31,312 nucleotides of DNA from contig CAZPHI010000024.1 of NCBI GenBank assembly GCA_964586425.1, positions 1 through 31,312 on the forward strand. The letters run 5' to 3'. Under the pieces are notes generated by a model. The model did not search any database, was not told where the DNA came from, and saw nothing but the letters and a program-made list of their open reading frames with translations. Shown here one piece after another: positions 1-7,800 of this stretch. A program made the position numbers and the translations under genes. The DNA is from CAZPHI01 sp964586425 (GTDB taxonomy: Bacteria; Bacillota; Clostridia; Lachnospirales; Lachnospiraceae). Each line of letters begins with the position of its first letter. The first letter of the stretch is position 1.

Positions 1-8
1 AGAAAGTG

Positions 9-55
9 GTGGAAATATTGTAACTGGGGCTAGCCGTCGCGCTAGCGACTTGGTA
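9..55 (+). repeat. Left copy of 47-bp terminal inverted repeat with dyads
   Basis: This stretch is identical, base for base, to the reverse complement of 31266-31312. It is GC-rich in an AT-rich window. It holds the palindrome GGCTAGCC (28-35) followed at once by a hairpin with arms GTCGC (36-40) and GCGAC (45-49) around GCTA. GCTAGC occurs twice, 12 bp apart. The repeat runs into an extended -10 element at 51-59. A dispersed intergenic repeat or a shared operator are both possible, and identity this high at both ends suggests the assembly stopped at a multi-copy sequence. Confidence 0.9.
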
Positions 56-59
56 TAAT
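51..59 (+). promoter_or_regulatory. Extended -10 promoter element
   Basis: TGG followed by TATAAT (54-59) matches the extended -10 consensus TGnTATAAT. No good -35 lies 16-18 bp upstream, where the repeat dyads sit, so an activator or the extended -10 alone may drive it. Transcription would begin near 66 and serve the small gene at 80. Confidence 0.55.
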
Positions 60-79
60 TATAGAGTATGGAGGCATAT

Positions 80-220
80 ATGGGAACATTATTAGTGGCA
101 GCTGTAGCCGCAGGTATAGTAGGTTTGATTGTTCATATTATTATGAAAAAGACAAAAAGAGGCTCACAGGTTAGAGGCTGTGATGGTGATTGTGGACATT
201 GTGGCGGTGGATGCCATTAA
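80..220 (+). CDS. FeoB-associated Cys-rich small membrane protein
   Basis: This 46-residue protein begins at an ATG five bases after GGAGG (70-74). One hydrophobic helix (about residues 3-21, Ala/Val/Ile-rich) is followed by a Lys/Arg-rich stretch (KKTKRG) and a short tail with four cysteines in C-DGD-C-GH-C-GGG-C-H. That layout is the one found in FeoB-associated Cys-rich membrane proteins, which usually lie beside feoB and are thought to help ferrous iron uptake. No feoA or feoB is in the window; they could lie left of the repeat or elsewhere. The role is inferred from architecture alone. The gene appears intact and starts about 20 bp past the predicted promoter. Confidence 0.8.
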   Translation: MGTLLVAAVAAGIVGLIVHIIMKKTKRGSQVRGCDGDCGHCGGGCH

Positions 221-265
221 TCAGGCTATTAATTTTGGGTATGATATAGAAAGGTTAGTTAATAT

Positions 266-1447
266 ATGAAGTATGATTTTGATACACTACATAATAGAAG
301 AGGCACAAATTCATTAAAGTGGGATGTTAAAGATAACGAATTGCCTATGTGGGTTGCAGACATGGATTTTATGACAGCACCAGCTGTTACAGCAGCGATA
401 AAGGCAAGAGCTGAATCCGGAATATTTGGATATAATATAATTCCTGAAGAATGGTATCAGTCAATAATAAATTGGTGGAATAAGAGGCATAATATTATTA
501 TTGAAAGAAAGTGGCTTATATTTACAACAGGTGTGATTCCAGCGATTACATGTGCTGTTAACAGACTTACTAATGTTGGTGATAATGTTGTTATTCAGAC
601 GCCTGTATATGATATATTTTTTCATTCGGTAGAAAATCATGGAAGACATGTAATTGAGAATAAATTATTATATGATTATGATTCTCATATGTATTCAATT
701 GATTATGATGATTTAGAGATTAAATTAAGCAATCCACTTACAACGCTAATGATACTTTGTAATCCGCATAATCCGGCAGGACGTGTTTGGAGTAGAGAAG
801 AATTGGCAAGGATTGGAGAACTTTGTAATAAGTATAATGTAGTTGTAGTATCTGACGAAATACATTGTGACATTACTGAACCAGGAATAAGTTATATTCC
901 TTTTGCATCAGTCTCTGATATATGCAGATTGAATAATATTACATGTATATCAGCAACAAAGGCTTTCAATATAGCAGGATTACAGACAGCGGCGGTATAT
1001 ACAGCATCAGACAGATTATATGCGGTAATGGAACGAGGGCTTAATTCATATGAAGTAGCAGAGCCTAATTGTTTTGCCATTGATTCCGTAATTGCTGCAT
1101 TAACACAGGGAGAAGAATGGCTTGAAGCCATGTGTGAGTATGTAAGTCAGAATAGATTGTTTGCGCAGGAATATATTAATAAGTATATTCCTAAGTTAGA
1201 TGTTGTAAGTTCAGAAGCAACATATCTTATGTGGATTGAATGCAGCGCAATTCTAAAGGAGAATGAAAACTCAGATGATTTATGTGAATTTATTAGAAAT
1301 AATACAGGATTATATATAACAAGTGGGAAGGTTTATAGAGGCGATAGTGATACGTATGTCAGAATTAATCTGGCATGTCCCAGACATACTGTAGAGACAG
1401 GGCTCAATATGTTAAGGACAGGAATAAAACTATATGGAGATAGATAA
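266..1447 (+). CDS. PLP-dependent C-S lyase, MalY/PatB family aminotransferase fold
   Basis: A 393-residue fold-type I PLP enzyme, the usual length for MalY/PatB proteins, which cleave C-S bonds of cystathionine or cysteine conjugates to give pyruvate, ammonia and a thiol. The N-terminal RRGTNSLKWD and the WVADMDF segment (about 29-35) are typical of the family. The NPHNPAGRVW motif (166-175), SDEIHCD (196-202, Asp pairing with the pyridine nitrogen) and SATKAFNIAG (229-238, with K232 as the Schiff-base lysine) are all present. Start is ATG 266 after AAAGG. It follows the Cys-rich protein by 45 bp and precedes the GGDEF/EAL gene by 26 bp, so the three may be co-transcribed. The precise substrate cannot be read from sequence. 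Confidence 0.9.
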   Translation: MKYDFDTLHNRRGTNSLKWDVKDNELPMWVADMDFMTAPAVTAAIKARAESGIFGYNIIPEEWYQSIINWWNKRHNIIIERKWLIFTTGVIPAITCAVNRLTNVGDNVVIQTPVYDIFFHSVENHGRHVIENKLLYDYDSHMYSIDYDDLEIKLSNPLTTLMILCNPHNPAGRVWSREELARIGELCNKYNVVVVSDEIHCDITEPGISYIPFASVSDICRLNNITCISATKAFNIAGLQTAAVYTASDRLYAVMERGLNSYEVAEPNCFAIDSVIAALTQGEEWLEAMCEYVSQNRLFAQEYINKYIPKLDVVSSEATYLMWIECSAILKENENSDDLCEFIRNNTGLYITSGKVYRGDSDTYVRINLACPRHTVETGLNMLRTGIKLYGDR

Positions 1448-1473
1448 CTAAAGCTTCAGAAAAGGAGTCTATA

Positions 1474-3333
1474 GTGGAAGATGAAAGACAGATAAAAACA
1501 ATTACCGATCTTAGGCATATTGTTGAGCATGATAAATTAACAGGATTATATAATAGGAGCCATCTCTTTGAAAACACAGAAGCAATGGTAAAGCAGCATA
1601 GTGGTGAGAGTATAGCATTTATCAGAATTGATATTAACAGATTCAGGCTTATTAATTCATTCCTTGGCGAAAGGGGTGGAGATGACCTTCTTATGTTTCT
1701 AGCTAATGAGGTTGAAAAACTTGTAAGAAGATTCACATGGAGTGTGTATGGACACGTGGAATCAGATACATTTGCGCTATGTATTCCATATGATAAACGT
1801 GAATGTGAAGAGGGACTTGAGAATCTTATAAAGAATATAATTGTGTATAATACTGACTATTCAATTGAGCCGGCATGTGGCATATATATTATTCAGGATT
1901 ATAATATGTCTACTGAGAATATGTATGTTGCAGCTACATTAGCAGCTAATGAATGCAAGAATAAGTGTATGATATATATATCTTATTATAATGAGAAGAT
2001 GGCTGACGAACTTAGCCTTGAGAGAGAGATTACCCAGGATATGCAGCATGCACTTGATAATGGAGAATTTACTGTATATTTTCAGCCCAAGTATAACACA
2101 CAGACAAAGACACCTTATGGCGCAGAGGCATTAGTAAGATGGATTCACCCTGTAAAGGGTATAATACCTCCAAGTGTTTTTATACCATTATTTGAGAGCA
2201 ATGGATTTATAGGAAAGCTTGATTATTATGTATGGGACAAGGTATGTGGTTATATCAGACGCTGGCTTGACGATGGAGTAAAGCTTGCACCAATATCTGT
2301 TAATATGTCCAGAGCGGAACTTACTAATACTAATCTGGTTAATAAAATCACCGAAATTGTTAACAAATATCAGATTCCTCCAAGGTTACTACAGCTTGAA
2401 TTAACTGAAAGTGCCTATATGGATAATCCAGATGCTATGAACCTGGTTATATATAAGCTGCATAAGGCAGGATTTACTATACTAATGGATGATTTTGGAA
2501 GTGGATTTTCATCTCTTAATACATTAAAAGAAATTGATGTGGATATATTGAAGATAGATATGAAATTCCTTTCGTTAGATGAAACCAATACAAAGAGTAA
2601 AAAGATTCTTGCTTCAGTTATAACAATGGCACAGTGGATTGGATTACCAGTAATTACAGAAGGTGTGGAAAGCAGAGAACAGTATAATTTTCTTCAGAGT
2701 ATAGGGTGCGAATATATACAGGGCTATTTTTTCTCCAAACCAGTTCCATTCAATCAATATGATTATATTGTAAGGAATACAGAAGCAATAGAAGCCAAGT
2801 ATAGTGTTCGAACGGATGATGAATACATGATTCCTAAGAGTATAAAGGATAAGATATACAAAGATGAACTGACAGGAACCTATAATCGAAGATATCTTAG
2901 TGAATGGCTCTTCCTGGATATAGATAATGATAATAGACAGAAAATCTCATTGGGATTAATTTTACTTGATATGAAGGAATTCAAAAGAATTAATGATATA
3001 AGGGGACATCTAGTAGGTGATGAAACTCTTGTAGCGGTTTCTAAAGCACTTTTGAATAATACACGAAAGAGTGATGCAGTTGTAAGATTTGGTGGGGATG
3101 AATTCATTATTATTTTGACAAACTGTTCACAAGAGATTGTTAAGAGAAGAATTGATGAGTTGAGAAAAGCTATATCAGAGATTCATCTTAGAGAATATAA
3201 CGTGACATGTATGGCTGATTTTGGATATGCATATACTGAAGACTTTATTAAAGATCAGAAGTATCTGTTATCCATGATTAGAGAAGCAGATCAGATGATG
3301 TATTCAGAAAAAAGAAAAAATATATATGAATAA
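1474..3333 (+). CDS. GGDEF-EAL-GGDEF cyclic di-GMP turnover protein
   Basis: This 619-residue soluble protein starts at GTG 1474, six bases after AAAGGAG. Residues ~20-170 form a degenerate GGDEF domain: the fold-defining DKLTGLYNR is there, but the active loop reads around HVESD instead of GGDEF. Residues ~185-440 form an EAL phosphodiesterase domain with E218-A-L, N277, the ELTES motif (309-313), DDFGSG (339-344) and E396/E399, the residues expected for metal binding and catalysis. Residues ~460-615 form a second, canonical GGDEF with FGGDEF (539-544) and an intact inhibitory I-site R531-x-x-D534. Both synthesis and hydrolysis of cyclic di-GMP look possible. No sensor domain or membrane segment is visible. 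Confidence 0.93.
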   Translation: MEDERQIKTITDLRHIVEHDKLTGLYNRSHLFENTEAMVKQHSGESIAFIRIDINRFRLINSFLGERGGDDLLMFLANEVEKLVRRFTWSVYGHVESDTFALCIPYDKRECEEGLENLIKNIIVYNTDYSIEPACGIYIIQDYNMSTENMYVAATLAANECKNKCMIYISYYNEKMADELSLEREITQDMQHALDNGEFTVYFQPKYNTQTKTPYGAEALVRWIHPVKGIIPPSVFIPLFESNGFIGKLDYYVWDKVCGYIRRWLDDGVKLAPISVNMSRAELTNTNLVNKITEIVNKYQIPPRLLQLELTESAYMDNPDAMNLVIYKLHKAGFTILMDDFGSGFSSLNTLKEIDVDILKIDMKFLSLDETNTKSKKILASVITMAQWIGLPVITEGVESREQYNFLQSIGCEYIQGYFFSKPVPFNQYDYIVRNTEAIEAKYSVRTDDEYMIPKSIKDKIYKDELTGTYNRRYLSEWLFLDIDNDNRQKISLGLILLDMKEFKRINDIRGHLVGDETLVAVSKALLNNTRKSDAVVRFGGDEFIIILTNCSQEIVKRRIDELRKAISEIHLREYNVTCMADFGYAYTEDFIKDQKYLLSMIREADQMMYSEKRKNIYE

Positions 3334-3340
3334 TTATATG

Positions 3341-3397
3341 AAAAATGCTGTGGCAAGAGAGAGGTTTAGACAATCTCTCTTACTGCAGCATTCTTTT
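3341..3397. terminator. Terminator hairpin shared by convergent genes
   Basis: The arms AATGCTG (3344-3350) and CAGCATT (3386-3392) pair, extended inside by GCAAGAGAGA against TCTCTCTT with small mismatches. On the plus strand the stem ends in CTTTTT. On the minus strand a run of T follows as well (AAAAA upstream at 3341-3345). It can therefore stop both the GGDEF/EAL transcript and the MerR transcript. The end of the MerR reading frame lies inside the stem. Confidence 0.8.
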
Positions 3398-3809
3398 TGC
3401 CAGAATCTTTACTAAAACGTATAAGCTTTTCGTTGTTCATTGTACCAGCTTCTTTAGCGATGGTATAATATTCACATTTGAAATTAACCATATCAAGAGT
3501 ACGCTGCAGTTCTTCCATCTGATGAAGAATCTCAGCACGTCTCTCCAAAAACATGTTGTATCTTAATTCTATTGTAGAATCCCCGATTTCACACCATTCA
3601 AAATATGTCTTGATATCTTTGAGTGGCATTCCTGTACTTTTTAGACATTCAACTATTTTAAGATGTTTAATGTCTTCATCAGTAAAAATACGAATTCCGC
3701 CATCTGTTCTGTGTATTTTCTTTAAGATACCTTCTTTATCATAATACCTAAGTGTAGAAACCGGTAGATCCAGCATCTGCGCTACTTCACCTATTGAATA
3801 ATTTTTCAT
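3366..3809 (-). CDS. MerR-family transcriptional regulator
   Basis: A 147-residue regulator. Residues 1-70 form the winged helix-turn-helix of MerR proteins (YSIGEVAQMLDLPVSTLRYYDKEG), followed by a long dimerising coiled-coil helix at about 80-120. The sequence resembles the AdhR/YfmP-like MerR group that responds to aldehydes or other electrophiles, though no effector domain of known specificity is visible. Two cysteines (about C62 and C69 in the helix region) are candidate sensors, which is inference only. It is divergent from the carD-like gene. An operator-like dyad lies just upstream (3824-3836), so autoregulation is likely. The last codons overlap the terminator hairpin. Confidence 0.85.
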   Translation of the reverse strand: MKNYSIGEVAQMLDLPVSTLRYYDKEGILKKIHRTDGGIRIFTDEDIKHLKIVECLKSTGMPLKDIKTYFEWCEIGDSTIELRYNMFLERRAEILHQMEELQRTLDMVNFKCEYYTIAKEAGTMNNEKLIRFSKDSGKKNAAVREIV

Positions 3810-3819
3810 ATTATCTCCT

Positions 3820-3840
3820 AACCTAAAGTTACTTTAACTA
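3820..3840 (-). promoter_or_regulatory. MerR-type operator dyad
   Basis: TAAAGT and ACTTTA flank one central base at 3824-3836, part of a longer imperfect dyad that spans AACCTAAAGTTACTTTAACT. MerR regulators bind dyads of this sort between long-spaced -35 and -10 elements. A TTGCAT (minus strand, 3846-3851) is a plausible -35. The target is probably the regulator gene itself; no other stress gene is adjacent. Confidence 0.6.
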
Positions 3841-3920
3841 TAAAGATGCAAAAACTATAGCACAAAATTATGAGATAGTCAATTGTTTATAATATTTTAC
3901 TTACATTTATATTAAATTTG

Positions 3921-3929
3921 TGTTACAAT
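3921..3929 (+). promoter_or_regulatory. Extended -10 for the CarD-family gene
   Basis: TGT-TACAAT fits the extended -10 pattern and lies 55 bp before the ATG at 3984. The -35 region is poor, which is common with an extended -10. Confidence 0.45.
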
Positions 3930-3983
3930 TAAAGATGTTGCACGAGGATTGTTTTTTTAGATGGCTTGACATTGGAGGATAGC

Positions 3984-4490
3984 ATGTATAAAATAGGTGA
4001 TTATATAATTCATGGCACAAATGGAGTTTGTGAAGTTGTTGATGTTGGACCATTAGATAGCCCAGTTGCACCAGCAGATAAGATATATTACACCCTGACA
4101 CCAGTATTTAAGTCGGGAAGTAAGATATATACTCCAGCAGATAATATTAAGGTAATTATGAGACCAATTATTACCAAAGAAGAAGCTGATAATATTATAA
4201 AAGATATTAATGATATTGAAGTGCTCTGGATATCAGATGAGAGAAAGAGAGAATTTCAATACAAGGAAGCATTTCAAAGCTGTGATTGTATCGAGCTTGT
4301 TAAGATAATAAAAACTATTTATCTTAGAAAGCAGTCAAGACTTGCACAGGGTAAGAAGGTTACAGTAAGTGATGACAAATACTTCCATATGGCAGAGGAT
4401 AGTCTTTACGGAGAATTATCATTTGCAATGAATATGGATAAGGACAAGGTAAAAGATTATATTATGAATCAGGTAGAGGAAGAACAATAA
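3984..4490 (+). CDS. CarD/CdnL-family transcription regulator
   Basis: The start chosen is ATG 3984, five bases after GGAGG (3974-3978), giving 168 residues. An upstream in-frame TTG (3966) lies ahead of that ribosome site and is unlikely. Residues 1-60 match the CarD_CdnL_TRCF RNA-polymerase-interacting domain (MYKIGDYIIHGTNGVCEVVD, then a YYTLTPVF strand and YTPADN). The rest is the helical C-terminal DNA-binding part. CarD proteins bind the RNA polymerase beta subunit and stabilise open promoter complexes. It stands just upstream of the cobalamin riboswitch with no clear terminator between, so some readthrough into the leader is possible. Function is family-based. Confidence 0.9.
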   Translation: MYKIGDYIIHGTNGVCEVVDVGPLDSPVAPADKIYYTLTPVFKSGSKIYTPADNIKVIMRPIITKEEADNIIKDINDIEVLWISDERKREFQYKEAFQSCDCIELVKIIKTIYLRKQSRLAQGKKVTVSDDKYFHMAEDSLYGELSFAMNMDKDKVKDYIMNQVEEEQ

Positions 4491-4511
4491 TCTTACAAAA
4501 AACTGAATATC

Positions 4512-4637
4512 TTATGGTGTGGATCTAGAATCAGCATAGCTGTTTTTAGGTAATTGGGAATCCGGTCAGAATCCGGAGCAACTGTCATTACTGTATTTGC
4601 TCTATGAAGCATAAGTCAGAATACTCCCACATTATAA
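4512..4637 (+). promoter_or_regulatory. Cobalamin (AdoCbl/B12) riboswitch
   Basis: The core GGGAATCCGGTCAGAATCCG followed by GAGCAACTGT is the hallmark of cobalamin riboswitches, and the 3' part carries GTCAGAATACTCCCAC, close to the consensus GTCAGGATAC. The outer ends pair over 11 bp (4512-4522 with 4627-4637, including two G-U pairs), which gives a closing P1 stem. The aptamer lies 193 bp before the first gene and a terminator follows, so ligand binding should lower transcription of the transport operon. This element is the main evidence for the substrate of the downstream genes. I could not run a covariance-model search. Confidence 0.93.
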
Positions 4638-4675
4638 TTAATGACGTATCTTGGACAAGAAGAGAGGCAATTAAC

Positions 4676-4717
4676 ATGAATGAATCTGTTATATTATATT
4701 GGCGTGAAGCTATATAA
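4676..4717 (+). CDS. Possible 13-residue leader peptide in riboswitch leader
   Basis: An ATG eight bases after GAGAGG (4662-4667) opens a 13-codon frame (MNESVILYWREAI) between the aptamer and the terminator. Its stop lies inside the palindrome GCTATAT-A-ATATAGC (4709-4723). Translation could affect that hairpin, but such short frames arise by chance and nothing shows it is translated. Confidence 0.2.
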   Translation: MNESVILYWREAI

Positions 4718-4738
4718 TATAGCAGATATATTTTAGTA

Positions 4739-4772
4739 TGCTTTTCTGACAACAGTCGGGAAAGCTTTTTTA
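4739..4772 (+). terminator. Riboswitch-controlled intrinsic terminator
   Basis: GCTTTTCTGAC pairs with GTCGGGAAAGC, including G-U pairs, around the loop AACA and is followed by TTTTTTATT. It lies between the aptamer and the first gene of the operon, so it is the likely off-switch. The AT-rich stretch 4638-4738 between them could form a competing structure. Confidence 0.85.
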
Positions 4773-4829
4773 TTGCATTAATTTATTATTAGAAGCAGTA
4801 TGCTTAACAAAAAAGAATGGAGATTAATA

Positions 4830-7800
4830 ATGCAAAAACTAACAAAAAACAGTTTATTTAGAAGATTTATTGCATCAATTTTAGCTGTGTTAATCCTAAT
4901 CGGAACAATGCCGATTACATATGCAAGCGCAGACACGAAAGAATCTGGTATTGAGAGGATTCATGTAAAAGTAGTTAATAACACATATCATACAGACTCA
5001 GGCGCAGGATGGGATGGAACTCTTGTTGACAGTTGGGTTGAACTTCATGATGATTCGACAGCACTAGGTCTGGTAGTTAAGGCAATACAGGCAGAGGGTT
5101 TTAGCTGCGAGGGCTATGAAAGCGGTTATATAAGTGCAATTAATGGCATAAGTGAATCGTTCGTTAATAATATCTATTGTGGATGGATGGGAACAATTAA
5201 TGATTGGTTCACACCATCTGGACTAACTCAATATACAAAGGCTAATGGTGGTATTAAGGCTAATGATGTTATTATAATGCAGTATACATCTAATGGTGGC
5301 TTGGATATTGGAAGTGACTGGGCCGATAATTCGACCTTGCTTAATCGACTGGAGATTAGTAATGGTGGACTTAATAAAGCATATGACAAGAATATACACG
5401 ACTATGAGTTGAACATTGCTTCTGCTTCTCAGACAATTACAATCAATGCAGAAGCGTTGAATAAGAACTTCCAGGTAAGATTATATAAGAATACATACAC
5501 GCCAGCAATTAAGGGTAGTGAATTGGATAAGAATGCACCTATAGAAGTTAATGCGGGTGATATTATATATGTAGGCGTAGGCAACTCAAACTGGCTTTCA
5601 ATGAATTATGGTCAGACCGAAACAGTATATAAACTGACAGTAAAATTATCACAGGAAATAAACGATAGAACGTCTGCTAATGTTATTGTAAATGTTTCAA
5701 AAGACGGAAGCTTTATTGGCGAACCTCAAAAAACAATTACTGTTAAGAAGGGGGTTGCAAAGGAATGCGGCTATAGTGTTATGGAAAAAGACCATAATGG
5801 TTCAGCAATTACAACACCAACAGTTTTGGATGCGTTAGTTACCTATCACCAATTGATGTATGGCGATAAGTATACGAAGGACACGGCAAAGCAGTACCTT
5901 TCGGTGAATAGCAGCGGTTATATCGAGAAAGCATTTTGCCAGAATGCTGCTGCGTCCGGCTTTTTCGTTAATGGAAGCTGTCTTAATGATGGAATCGCTG
6001 GTGAATATGGTACAACCGGATACCTTGTTGCTGAAGCCAGAATTGCAGATGGCGATTTGATATCATTGTGCTTTTATGCAGATACGGACTACTGGACAGA
6101 TTATTATACTTATTTTAATTGTGATAAGGTGACAGTGAATGCTGGGACTCCATTCCAGATTGGCGTATCAGGCTATATGGCGATTGGAGCAATGGGATAT
6201 GAGCCTGTAAGCACTCCAATTAACGGAGAAGATGGTGCGATTACTATACACACAGTTAACGCAGATGGTTCACTTTCGCCAGCACTAAAGGATGAGAATG
6301 GCAAAGAATACACACTCGATGCAGATGGCAATGCTACGATTATCTTCAAAGAAAGCGGTAAGTACAAACTTGCAATCAGCGGATTTGAAGGTGACTATTA
6401 TTCACCAGTAATTAGTTCTGCATTAGAAGTAGAGGTATTGGAAGCAAATAATGATTTACCATATTTGAAAATGCTTAATTTCTCTACAAGTGGTGTAACA
6501 AACTGGACAAGTACTACGTTCAATAAAGATATATTAAGCTATAATCTCCAACTTAAGAATTCAACTACATCAACAATTATGATGATGAGTACCACTTCAT
6601 ATGATGCGGACAAATACGAAGTATATGCTGAATATATTGATGCTGACAATAATGAGATTAAGACAGCAGTTAATAATGAAAAAAGCACTACTCTTAAGAA
6701 TTTCAGGAGTGGTAACACAAAATTACAGGTGATTGTACAGGATAAAGCAAGTACTTTACAAAGAGTGTATACATTCATTGTAAAAAGACCACTTGATACA
6801 TCTAATCAGCTGAAGAAAACAACAGGTATTGTTATCTCGTCAACGGATAGAGAGCTTCTGCCAATTACCTATAATGGTAACAGTGAAGGGACACTAATTA
6901 AGCTTAATGAAGACGGTTCACAGGGAAGCGCAGGTGTAGAATCCGACAGCTATACATATATTGCATATGTATTTGACGGGATTGATTCGTACAGTCTTAC
7001 ACTTACTGGTAAAACACAGTATTCACATATTCGAGTAAGTAAAGATGATGTAGAATATGAGGATGTAGCTAATGGTCAGGCTACGAAAGCATTATCAATA
7101 AAGGATAATGAGAAAAAGATATATGTACAGGTTGTAAGTGATGAAGAATACTGCAGATACGGATTTGACAGGGTATCGACAGAAGGCAGCCAATACGAAA
7201 TCTCACTTGAGAAAGCTAGTGTAGATGTCGAGTTATCAGCAATGAAGAATGCTTCAACTGATGTGGGAAACTGGTACGGAGTATTTGATGAAAATAATTA
7301 TAATTATTCAATAGTTATCGAACATAACGGTAATATGCCAACGCTTCAATTCGAGACCGCCAAGGGCACAGTTGTTGAATATAATGGAAATCAATTAGTG
7401 AAGAATGAGCATGAAAAGTACGAACTTGAACTTACTACAGCAAAGAAAACTATTAATATAACAGCAGATAATGATGTGGCTAGGTCATATACATTCAAGG
7501 TTATCAAAAAGAGTGCTTATGATGTTCCTGATGCCGTAACTGATTATCTATGTATAGGAAGCCAGTATACGAATGCAGCTTATGGAGTGGAACCAGAAAC
7601 TACACTTTCAGGAAGTGTGAAATCCCTAGGAGGATTTGGTGGATATATAACGTATTATTATGAACAGGCAATTACAGATAATCCTAAGAACAAATACGGC
7701 GTTGATTTTTATGTATATGGTAACAGCTTTGAGAACAGTTCATGTGAACCAGGACAGGTGTGGGTTTCACAAGATGGAAGCAAGTGGTATGCATTAGCAG

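Noticed and set aside
3345..3566. Plus-strand frame across the terminator and MerR gene
   Set aside because: It starts inside the terminator stem and overlaps a clear MerR coding sequence.
4800..4829. Upstream start for the giant surface protein
   Set aside because: ATG 4800 is in frame, but GGAG at 4819-4822 lies properly placed before ATG 4830, which gives a normal signal peptide.
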